NCBI GenBank assembly: GCA_937864935.1
Contig: CALMDN010000473.1
Location: forward strand, 1 to 5,548
Length of the DNA stretch: 5,548 bases
Reading direction: 5' to 3'
Source of the DNA: an uncultured Bacteroidales bacterium
GTDB taxonomy: Bacteria; Bacteroidota; Bacteroidia; Bacteroidales; Lentimicrobiaceae
The stretch's first letter is position 1; every line of letters starts with the position of its first letter. Position numbers and translations under genes: made by a program. The notes under the pieces are model-generated. The model did no database searches. It worked only from the letters and a program-made list of their open reading frames with translations, and was not told the DNA's origin. Below are positions 1-4,925 of this stretch, piece after piece.

Positions 1-18
1 TAAACATAAATCAAACCA

Positions 19-100
19 CGAATCCCGATAAAGAGTAGGATCAAGCCCCCTTCTCCTTCAGGAGAAGGGCGGGGGGATGAGGCGACAACGGTGCCTGCAA
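19..100. repeat. Palindromic intergenic repeat, copy 1 (intact)
   Basis: This copy has a near-perfect hairpin with 10-bp arms (48-57 cccttctcct and 60-69 aggagaaggg, loop TC), followed by a G-run and gatgagg. Bases 19-61 recur at 112-154 with four mismatches, and the last 29 bases of that stretch (33-61) are exact. It belongs to the same family as the copies at 1916, 2011 and 2115. Such CCCTCTCC/GGAGAGGG repeats are common between genes in Bacteroidota. No coding potential is seen in 1-154. Confidence 0.8.
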
Positions 101-111
101 ATAGTTAAACA

Positions 112-154
112 CGCATTCCGATACTGAGTAGGATCAAGCCCCCTTCTCCTTCAG
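112..154. repeat. Palindromic repeat, copy 2, left half (split by insertion)
   Basis: The sequence follows copy 1 up to and including ttcag (150-154), then diverges abruptly into ttaatgcc. The left arm of the palindrome (141-150) is present but its partner arm is not. A matching right arm appears only at 1916, beyond the two DUF1670 genes. This abrupt end marks the left border of the inserted element. The left arm is of the copy-1 subtype (cccttctcct), whereas the right half at 1916 is of the copy-4 subtype (ggagaggg). Confidence 0.8.
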
Positions 155-158
155 TTAA

Positions 159-210
159 TGCCATTTGACATTGCAAGGAAAAAAGAGAAAAAGTTAAAGT
201 TCTTTGGCAT
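159..210. repeat. Left terminal inverted repeat of the DUF1670 element
   Basis: Compared with the reverse complement of 1861-1908, the outer 20 bases (tgccatttgacattgcaagg) match 16 of 20. The inner part (gagaaaaag, then ttctttggcat) matches 19 of 20 if a 6-base extra segment (194-199, ttaaag) and a 2-base length difference are allowed. The stop codon of the downstream DUF1670 gene (194-196) lies inside this repeat, so the gene fills the element to its left end. Confidence 0.75.
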
Positions 211-949
211 TTTTGTTAATGATTTGTAGATACTGATTAATAACGTGTCTCGCAATATTGGTTGTATGATGAATAAACTCAACATCTTTATTATCATCCA
301 CCAAGGTTTTCACACGATGATAGTCTTTAATATACTTATCAACAGCGAGTTGCGAGTGATTAGTTTCTTTTGCAACCACAGCGGGGTCTTTCTTCTCTAC
401 GATATGCTTGTAAACTATTAATCGTTTATGGGTTATCGTTGTACCCATATCATGGAGAACACCTGTATGAGGAAGAACTGTCTGGTGCTCTTGTTCATAA
501 GCAATTCTTAATTGAGAAAGATAAGCACCATCTGAGACCAGCAATAGGCTCAAATCTCTTGTAGATAATACAGCTCCTTGTTGGTAAGCTTCCCTGAACA
601 TCCGGGCTATTACATTCTTCCTAATGCCTGGAATTGAAGCTCCTTTTTCGAACAAAGAGATGTCTTCATCGGTTACCAGAGAAAGAATCACCGGTACATA
701 TCGACGGTTACTCCAATCAGCTCTGGTATTCTTGTCAAGGGCATTCCAAACAAGCTGACCTGGCTTTAACCGGGCTGATTCCGGACAAAGAGACTCAAAA
801 AGTTCCAGTAACGCATCTGCGATGTTTTCCCTGACAACCGGCCCGAAAAAACTACCGAACTCACGCTCGAAGAAGTTGATAATAGCCGGTTTAAGAAATC
901 TATCATGAGCTGCTTGATATTTCTTTAAGTAAATGGATTTAGGAATCAT
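194..949 (-). CDS. DUF1670-family protein, second gene of the IS-like element
   Basis: This 251-residue protein is of the uncharacterised bacterial/archaeal DUF1670 type. I recognise the family by the DMGxxITH[RK]xLIV block and the following HTH-like segment; no biochemical function is known to me. Visible blocks are KPGQ (62-65), EAYQQG (120-125), an HTH-like LSTRDLSLLL region (128-137), HDMGTTITH (166-174) and a second HTH-like stretch (188-213) with NHSQLAVDKYIKDYHRV. It aligns end to end with the neighbouring 266-residue protein at nearly constant offset, so the two are ancient paralogues. The ATG at 947-949 lies 14 nt after the stop of the upstream gene with no Shine-Dalgarno, which suggests translational coupling, independent initiation, or fusion by -1 frameshifting from the A8 run at 981-988. 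There is no signal peptide or membrane segment. Its place in a TIR-bounded element suggests a transposase component or DNA-binding partner; that is inference. Confidence 0.85.
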   Translation of the reverse strand: MIPKSIYLKKYQAAHDRFLKPAIINFFEREFGSFFGPVVRENIADALLELFESLCPESARLKPGQLVWNALDKNTRADWSNRRYVPVILSLVTDEDISLFEKGASIPGIRKNVIARMFREAYQQGAVLSTRDLSLLLVSDGAYLSQLRIAYEQEHQTVLPHTGVLHDMGTTITHKRLIVYKHIVEKKDPAVVAKETNHSQLAVDKYIKDYHRVKTLVDDNKDVEFIHHTTNIARHVINQYLQIINKNAKEL

Positions 950-963
950 ATTTGTCGGCTTTT

Positions 964-1764
964 TTAAGAGGTTTGAAGGCTTTTTTTTACAAGATCATCT
1001 ATTTCCTCTTTGCGATGAGGCACTGCCTCCAGAGTTTGATATAACCTGTAATATTCCTCTGTCAGACTTGGAGATAATTTGACCAAAAAGGCTACGGTTT
1101 TCAGCTCATAGTTGTTTTTAGCCAGACATATCACCCTTTTGAACTTGTCGACATAGTTTGCAACTGCATCGACACTGTGATGGGTCTTTCTGGCAATCTC
1201 GGTATATTCCAGTCCAAACAACCATTCTTTGACAATCAAAGCCCTATGTGTAATGGACTTGCCCATATCGCGGATCACAGACCGGAGCGGCAGTGTGATA
1301 TCCATATCTTTAAAAGCCTTAATATCACGACAAACAGTTCGTTCACCACAATTCAGCAAGCGGTTGGCTATATCCTCTACAGTTAAAAGTCCACCTTGCT
1401 GGAAAGCTTCATTTGCAATACGCTGCAACCGATGTCGGCGCAATCCCTGGACACCTTGCTGTTCCTTAATCAGAAGATCCTTTTCTCCTGCATCAAGGGT
1501 AAGGGTAACGCTAACCATCCTGCATTCAGAAAGCTTCTTTTGGGCTCCATTCTCTATCGACACCACCTCGAATAAAATCTGGCCAGGCTTCATTGTGCCG
1601 GAATTATCAAAAAATGGTTGATAGGTTTGATAAACAGCATTCAAAATGGCTTTAGCTTCAAACTGTGAACAGTTCATGCCTTGAATAAGACTGTTGACAA
1701 ACTGGGTGTCCAATTGCTTTTGCTTTAGGCGATCCCACTTCTGAAGTGATGAATTGTTGATCAT
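964..1764 (-). CDS. DUF1670-family protein, first gene of the IS-like element
   Basis: This 266-residue protein is of the DUF1670 type and is first in the two-gene unit. Conserved blocks are KPGQ (59-62), a beta-strand-like VSVTLTLDAGEKDLL (84-98), GVQGLRRHRLQRIANEAFQQGG (104-125), an HTH of DeoR-like look (LTVEDIANRL...RTVCRDIKAF, 127-151), RDMGKSITHRALIV (165-178) and a second HTH resembling sigma region 4 (YTEIARKTHHSVDAVANYV, 187-205). The C-terminus is rich in charged residues. Two HTH modules indicate DNA binding; no catalytic triad can be identified. The ATG at 1762-1764 is preceded by an A-rich leader without Shine-Dalgarno, normal for Bacteroidota. Its leader contains a strong hairpin (1782-1838), and a promoter-like sequence starts inside the right terminal repeat. 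Its 3' end carries the A8 run described separately. It could be a transposase subunit, a transposition regulator (OrfA-like), or a passenger; the first two fit the layout better. Confidence 0.85.
   Translation of the reverse strand: MINNSSLQKWDRLKQKQLDTQFVNSLIQGMNCSQFEAKAILNAVYQTYQPFFDNSGTMKPGQILFEVVSIENGAQKKLSECRMVSVTLTLDAGEKDLLIKEQQGVQGLRRHRLQRIANEAFQQGGLLTVEDIANRLLNCGERTVCRDIKAFKDMDITLPLRSVIRDMGKSITHRALIVKEWLFGLEYTEIARKTHHSVDAVANYVDKFKRVICLAKNNYELKTVAFLVKLSPSLTEEYYRLYQTLEAVPHRKEEIDDLVKKSLQTS
979..990 (-). promoter_or_regulatory. A8 slippery run, candidate -1 frameshift site
   Basis: On the minus strand the 3' end of the 266-residue gene reads GTA AAA AAA AGC, an A_AAA_AAA heptamer in the correct phase. 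Slipping back one base enters a frame with no stop for 11 codons up to the ATG of the next gene and then continues through it. The product would be 261+11+251 = 523 residues. A second run, AAAAAAGCC, follows 21 nt later (957-965). No strong downstream stimulatory hairpin was found by eye. Transcriptional slippage on A8 would have the same effect. Confidence 0.5.
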
Positions 1765-1781
1765 ATCATTTGGTTTTACTG

Positions 1782-1838
1782 TTCCCTTTCGGGGGATTTC
1801 GCTCCGGCTACGCCTTCGCTCAATCCCCCGAAAGGGAA
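1782..1838. repeat. Large hairpin in the leader of the first DUF1670 gene
   Basis: The arms ttccctttcgggggatt (1782-1798) and aatcccccgaaagggaa (1822-1838) are perfect 17-bp reverse complements around a 23-base GC-rich loop containing ggctacgcc. The hairpin ends 17 nt before the ATG and lies downstream of the candidate promoter, so it would form in the mRNA leader. It may limit translation arising from read-through transcription into the element, or it may be an independent palindromic repeat. There is no U-tract next to it in either direction, so it is not a classic terminator. Confidence 0.85.
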
Positions 1839-1867
1839 TGTATCCACAAACTTAACAATTATGTCAA
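1839..1867 (-). promoter_or_regulatory. Candidate promoter of the DUF1670 gene pair
   Basis: Reading the minus strand, TTGACA (1862-1867) is followed after 17 nt by GATACA (1839-1844). An overlapping TAAGTTTG (1847-1854) exactly fits the Bacteroidota -7 consensus TAnnTTTG, though no good TTTG lies at the usual -33 distance. The TTGACA sits within the right terminal inverted repeat, a common place for the transposase promoter of an insertion sequence. Confidence 0.4.
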
Positions 1868-1908
1868 AGAACTTTTTCTCACACCTTACCTTCTATTGCC
1901 AAATGGCA
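1861..1908. repeat. Right terminal inverted repeat of the DUF1670 element
   Basis: The reverse complement begins TGCCATTTGGCAATAGAAGG and ends GAGAAAAAGTTCTTTGACAT, pairing with the left repeat at 159-210. The outer core CAAATGGCA (1900-1908) is the exact complement of TGCCATTTG (159-167). Seven further bases (1909-1915) separate it from the resumed palindromic repeat. Confidence 0.75.
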
Positions 1909-1915
1909 CAAATAT

Positions 1916-1954
1916 AGGAGAGGGCGGGGGGTGAGGCTCCACCCAGTCGAAAAA
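1916..1954. repeat. Palindromic repeat, copy 2, right half
   Basis: These 39 bases are identical to 2129-2167: the right arm aggagaggg, a G-run, tgaggctccacccagtcg and an A-run. The left arm is missing immediately upstream, where the IS-like element ends. Together with 112-154 it reconstitutes a full repeat. The 1916-2237 stretch holds only repeats and spacer; I see no credible gene in it. Confidence 0.8.
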
Positions 1955-2010
1955 TAAACTGCTGCCTTTCTACTATTAAAGGTTTTGTTTGCCGGATGCA
2001 TGAGTATTGC

Positions 2011-2053
2011 ACCTCACCCAACCCTCTCCTCAAGGAGAGGGCTGCTATTGAGG
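2011..2053. repeat. Palindromic repeat, copy 3 (inverted orientation)
   Basis: It reads acctcaccca, then ccctctcct (2022-2030), a CA loop, aggagaggg (2033-2041) and ctgctattgagg. The flanking cctcaccc motif lies on the left, so this copy is opposite in orientation to the copies at 1916 and 2115. The arms are a perfect 9 bp. Confidence 0.75.
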
Positions 2054-2114
2054 CGTTTGGGCGATTGAGTAACATTCTGAACAGAAATCAAATCTATAAA
2101 AAAAACGGAATCAA

Positions 2115-2168
2115 GCACCCTCTCCTTCAGGAGAGGGCGGGGGGTGAGGCTCCACCCAGTCGAAAAAA
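2115..2168. repeat. Palindromic repeat, copy 4 (intact)
   Basis: A 9-bp-arm hairpin (2118-2126 ccctctcct, loop TC, 2129-2137 aggagaggg) is followed by a G-run, tgaggctccacccagtcg and an A-run. It shows what the repeat split by the DUF1670 element looks like uninterrupted. On the minus strand a run of eight T's follows the hairpin after ~13 nt, so it may weakly terminate transcription of the gene ending at 2238; the spacing is too long for a classical terminator. Confidence 0.75.
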
Positions 2169-2237
2169 TGACAATTGCCTGCATTTCAGAGGCTTTTCAG
2201 TCAGCCGGGTGCAGGAAACAGGTCCGTAAGGATGAAA

Positions 2238-2678
2238 TTATCCCCCGAAAATTCCCCTGATCTTACCAAGAATATCACCGCCACCTTTTCCGGTGAGTGA
2301 ACCGATGATGCCTTCCAGGTCTATGCTTGAATCGTTCGGGTCGTTGGTTTTGCTTTTCAGTTTGTCCATCACTACCGGAACAATCTGCTCAACAATGTTA
2401 CCTGCTGCAGCCTGATCGATGCCGAATTTCTTCATCAGGTCTCCGGCAACACCGGAAGTGAGGTTCCCGATGATGGGGCTTGATGTGATCTGATTTCCTC
2501 CTTTAAACATATCGAGGATGGAATCAAGGCCGCCACCGGCTTCGCCTTTCAGATTGTTCATAATCGATCCTGCGGCGGTTTCAATGGCCTCTTCGTTGCG
2601 CTCATCGGGAATAACCGGATTTTTTACAATGGCCTCACCGGCATTTTCTTTTACCAGTTGCAGTAGTTGTTCAAACAT
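2238..2678 (-). CDS. Small DUF937-like protein
   Basis: This 146-residue protein has no signal peptide or membrane segment. It is rich in Gly, Ile and Asp and built of short amphipathic helices separated by glycine-rich turns (GGGLDSILDMFKGG at 48-61, GKGGGDILGKIRGIFGG at 130-146). The centre (SSPIIGNLTSGVAGDLMKKFGIDQAAA, about 66-92) resembles the DUF937/YidB-type pattern of helical, glycine-punctuated cytosolic proteins whose role is unknown. The assignment is by appearance and only moderately secure. The gene is divergent from the COG0523 GTPase gene, with 150 bp between their starts, and has no co-directional neighbour before the repeat cluster. A weak promoter-like CATTTTTG lies on the minus strand at 2705-2712. 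The ATG at 2676-2678 is the only sensible start. Confidence 0.8.
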   Translation of the reverse strand: MFEQLLQLVKENAGEAIVKNPVIPDERNEEAIETAAGSIMNNLKGEAGGGLDSILDMFKGGNQITSSPIIGNLTSGVAGDLMKKFGIDQAAAGNIVEQIVPVVMDKLKSKTNDPNDSSIDLEGIIGSLTGKGGGDILGKIRGIFGG

Positions 2679-2785
2679 GATGGTTGTTTTTGGTACTATA
2701 TCAACAAAAATGTGCAGTTTAGGTTTTGCCTTCAGTCAGGATGTGATGAAGTCGATTCGTCTTCTTGTCCTGTCGTCAACTGCTG

Positions 2786-2814
2786 CTTGGACTGGCCGGC
2801 ATTTCTTAACTTTG
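2786..2814 (+). promoter_or_regulatory. Bacteroidota-type promoter of the COG0523 GTPase gene
   Basis: TAACTTTG (2807-2814) fits the Bacteroidota -7 consensus TAnnTTTG exactly. CTTG (2786-2789), 17 nt upstream, is a partial match to the -33 TTTG. Transcription would start around 2818-2820, giving a leader of about 10 nt before the ATG at 2829. This supports 2829 as the real start and excludes the in-frame ATG at 2667. Confidence 0.55.
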
Positions 2815-2828
2815 CAGAAATTTTTCCG

Positions 2829-3893
2829 ATGTACGACTATACCGATGACGACCGCCTGCCGGTAACCATACTGACCGGCTTTCTGGGTGCCGGCAAAACC
2901 ACCCTGCTCAACAACCTCATCAAAACCTGTCCTGAGAAGAAATTCGCCGTTATTGAGAATGAGTTTGGCGAGATTTCCATCGACAACGACCTGATTGTTG
3001 GTGTGGAGAACGACAACATCTTCGAAATGTCAAATGGCTGCATCTGCTGCACCCTCAATGGTGATCTGGCCGAGCTGCTGTTCGATATCCTCAACATCCG
3101 CCACAAGCTTACGCACATGGTGGTCGAAACCACCGGGATTGCTGATCCGTCAACGGTAGTGCAGGCTTTTATGTCGTCGGAGCAGATCGAGATGTTTTAC
3201 CGCATCGACAGTGTGGTTTGCCTGGTGGATGCACGCAACATCAAAGCCATTGCTGCCGATACAGAGATGGCTGCCAAACAGATTACCTATGCCGATGTCA
3301 TTGTGCTGAATAAAACTGACCTCGCAGATGAGGCTGCCCTTTCGGAAGCTGAAGCACTGGTGGCCACCTATAACCCTTTTGCGAAGATTGTCCGCAGCAG
3401 TTTTGGACAGATTGACGGTGAAGCATTGCTCGATACCTGGGCCTATGCCCCGCCAGTGATTGAGAATTTCTCACTGGATGCAAGCCGGATGAAACTCAAT
3501 TCCGGTATGCTGAAGCCGGCCGGTTTTGCTTTGGTACAGAAGCAGCAGACACCCCTGTCCCACGACATCGAATCGCACATCTATACCTTTACCCGCGATT
3601 TTGATCCGCACAAGTTCAACTTCTGGCTCGACCACCTGATTGAGTATTACGGAGCCGGCATTTACCGCATCAAAGGCATCGTGAGTTTTGCCGGGGTGGC
3701 TCAGAAGGTTGTGGTTCAGTCGGTACGCGACCACATCATGATCTCAGCCGGTGAAAGCTGGCAACCCGCCGAACAGCGCAGCAGCCGTCTCATCTTCATC
3801 GGGAAGAACCTCAGCCACCTCAGGCTGGAGGAGAGCCTGGTTGAACTGCTGGGGGGTGATCTGCAACAGAGTGTTAACCTGCTTCAGCGCTGA
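2829..3893 (+). CDS. COG0523-family GTPase metallochaperone (CobW/ZNG1/YjiA-like)
   Basis: This 354-residue G3E P-loop GTPase has all the hallmarks: Walker A GFLGAGKT (17-24), NEFGEISIDNDL (44-55), the metal-binding GCICC motif (C71, C73, C74), the Walker B-type VVETTG (98-103) and guanine-specificity NKTD (161-164). A C-terminal CobW_C-like domain follows at about 248-343. Family members couple GTP hydrolysis to delivery of zinc, cobalt or other metals to client proteins; which metal is used here cannot be read from sequence. There is no histidine-rich tail. The open frame extends upstream to 2667, but the extra 54 residues lack family similarity, overlap the divergent gene and precede the promoter, so the ATG at 2829 is chosen. 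It converges on metF, and metH lies just beyond. MetH needs zinc and cobalamin, so a link to methionine synthesis is plausible but inferred. Confidence 0.93.
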   Translation: MYDYTDDDRLPVTILTGFLGAGKTTLLNNLIKTCPEKKFAVIENEFGEISIDNDLIVGVENDNIFEMSNGCICCTLNGDLAELLFDILNIRHKLTHMVVETTGIADPSTVVQAFMSSEQIEMFYRIDSVVCLVDARNIKAIAADTEMAAKQITYADVIVLNKTDLADEAALSEAEALVATYNPFAKIVRSSFGQIDGEALLDTWAYAPPVIENFSLDASRMKLNSGMLKPAGFALVQKQQTPLSHDIESHIYTFTRDFDPHKFNFWLDHLIEYYGAGIYRIKGIVSFAGVAQKVVVQSVRDHIMISAGESWQPAEQRSSRLIFIGKNLSHLRLEESLVELLGGDLQQSVNLLQR

Positions 3894-3896
3894 TCA
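3891..3896. other. Abutting convergent stop codons (TGATCA)
   Basis: The TGA of the + strand GTPase gene (3891-3893) and the TGA of minus-strand metF (3894-3896) touch with no spacer and form a palindrome. Overlapping small palindromes, cagcgctg (3885-3892) and ctgatcag (3890-3897), are present, but no stem followed by a U-tract. The two transcripts must therefore overlap antisense at their 3' ends unless termination is Rho-dependent. Confidence 0.9.
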
Positions 3897-4850
3897 GAAA
3901 ACAGCCCTCGCAATCTGCTGAATGTTGTCGCTCTTTCCCATCGAATAGAAATGCAGCACCGGAACACCCGATGCGATCAGTTCGCGGCTCTGCTGAATGG
4001 CCCATTCAATGCCCAATTGCCTGACCTGCCGGTTGTCGGTGCATTTGTCGGCCTCTTTTACGAGGATTTCAGGCAGGTCGATGGAAAAGGTTTTGGGCAG
4101 GGCCGATAGCTGCGATTTTGTCGATAAGGGTTTTAATCCGGGGATGATCGGCACGGTAATCCCGGCTTCACGGCAAGCCTTCTCGAATCTGAAAAAAGCC
4201 GCATTGTCGAAAAACATCTGGGTGACAATGTAATTGGCCCCGGCATCAATTTTCTCTTTCAGACGGATGATGTCGGTTGCCAGGTTGGGTGATTCCGCAT
4301 GTTTTTCAGGATAGCCGGCCACCCCGATGCAAAAGCCTGTGGGATTGGCATTGATGATGTCTTCTTCGAGGTAGACGCCCTGGTTCATATTGACCGCCTG
4401 TTTCACCAGGTCAATGGCAAAGTGGTTGCCCCCGGGTTCAGGTCTGAAAGCCTTCTCCCCGGCCGGGTTGTCCCCCCGGATCAGCAGGATGTTGTCAATC
4501 CCCAGAAAATAGAGGTCGATCAGTGCATTCTCAGTCTCCTCCCTGGTAAATCCTCCGCAAATGATGTGGGGGACAACATCTACCTTGTATTTGAACTTAA
4601 TGGCTGCCGAAATGCCTACGGTACCCGGCCTTTTGCGGATGGTCCTCCGCTCAAGCAGGCCATCGGCCCTTTCTTTGTAGATGATCTCCTCGCGGTGATA
4701 GGTTACATCAATGCAACAGGGGTTGAACTCAATCAGGGGGTCTATGGTCTGGCTGGTAGAATCAAAATTTTCACCTTTGAGCGGTGGCAGCAGTTCGAAA
4801 CTGAAGAGCGTCTTTGTGCCCCTTTGTGCTATATGATCGGTTAATTTCAT
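3894..4850 (-). CDS. metF: 5,10-methylenetetrahydrofolate reductase MetF
   Basis: This 318-residue cytosolic FAD enzyme reduces 5,10-methylene-THF to 5-methyl-THF, the methyl donor for MetH. It is full length for bacterial MetF. Landmarks are FSFELLPP (16-23), where E19 corresponds to the catalytic glutamate of the FEFFPP motif in E. coli MetF, HIICGG (95-100), LLIRGDNPA (122-130), CIGVAGYPEKH (174-184), TQMFFD (210-215), PIIPGLKP (234-241) and HFYSMG (300-305). The segment at about 133-170 (FRPEPGGNHFAIDLVKQ) is longer than in E. coli and, as I recall, typical of Bacteroidota MetF. It lies 75 nt downstream of metH on the same strand, so co-transcription is likely. The ATG at 4848-4850 has no Shine-Dalgarno, as expected in this phylum. 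Confidence 0.96.
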   Translation of the reverse strand: MKLTDHIAQRGTKTLFSFELLPPLKGENFDSTSQTIDPLIEFNPCCIDVTYHREEIIYKERADGLLERRTIRKRPGTVGISAAIKFKYKVDVVPHIICGGFTREETENALIDLYFLGIDNILLIRGDNPAGEKAFRPEPGGNHFAIDLVKQAVNMNQGVYLEEDIINANPTGFCIGVAGYPEKHAESPNLATDIIRLKEKIDAGANYIVTQMFFDNAAFFRFEKACREAGITVPIIPGLKPLSTKSQLSALPKTFSIDLPEILVKEADKCTDNRQVRQLGIEWAIQQSRELIASGVPVLHFYSMGKSDNIQQIARAVF

Positions 4851-4889
4851 GCAGTAAATGCGTCGTTTCTGTTTTGTTTAACTGCTAAA

Positions 4890-4907
4890 CCGGAGGCATT
4901 GCTCCGG
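4890..4907. other. Small hairpin between metH and metF
   Basis: ccggag (4890-4895) pairs with ctccgg (4902-4907) around a 6-base loop. Next to it gttta/taaac (4876-4880/4886-4890) can form a second 5-bp stem. Neither is followed by a proper T-run on the minus strand, so this is at most an attenuating or RNA-processing structure within a metH-metF transcript. No cobalamin or SAM riboswitch is seen in the 75-nt gap. Confidence 0.4.
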
Positions 4908-4925
4908 AAATCACCCAGGTTTATT

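Larger units (their letters stand above)
155..1915 (-). mobile_element. Insertion-sequence-like element with two DUF1670 genes
   Basis: Four things define the element. It splits a palindromic repeat whose halves lie at 112-154 and 1916-1954. It ends in long imperfect inverted repeats (159-210 and 1861-1908). The dinucleotide AG is present on both sides (153-154 and 1916-1917), which is either a 2-bp target duplication or microhomology. Its interior is filled by two co-directional paralogous genes joined by a possible -1 frameshift site. Size is about 1.76 kb. The exact ends are uncertain by a few bases, because the bases outside the conserved TGCCATTTG core differ in length at the two ends. 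No DDE, HUH, tyrosine or serine recombinase motif is evident, so calling it a transposon rests on architecture. Alternatives are a non-autonomous passenger or an element of an undescribed transposase class. Confidence 0.75.

Noticed and set aside
1..160. CRISPR-like reading of the 93-bp-spaced repeat pair
   Set aside because: There are only two full-type copies, the repeats are palindromic intergenic type with long spacing, and there is no regular array or cas gene.
1229..1621. 130-codon + strand open frame opposite the first DUF1670 gene
   Set aside because: It is antisense to a protein with clear family motifs and has an implausible Ser/Arg-rich composition.
1996..2229. A 77-codon + strand open frame and a 60-codon minus-strand frame (1893-2075) in the repeat cluster
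   Set aside because: Both are translations of the palindromic repeats and share no features with real proteins; the open frames arise from low stop density in repeat DNA.
2667..2828. Upstream extension of the COG0523 GTPase to an ATG at 2667 (54 extra residues)
   Set aside because: The extension has no family similarity, overlaps the start of the divergent gene and precedes the promoter; the family N-terminus fits the ATG at 2829.
4299..4844. Long + strand open frame of 181 codons opposite metF
   Set aside because: It is a shadow of metF; the minus strand has full-length MetF motifs throughout.
4851..4925. Cobalamin or SAM riboswitch between metH and metF
   Set aside because: The gap is only 75 nt and shows two small hairpins without the conserved boxes of those riboswitches.
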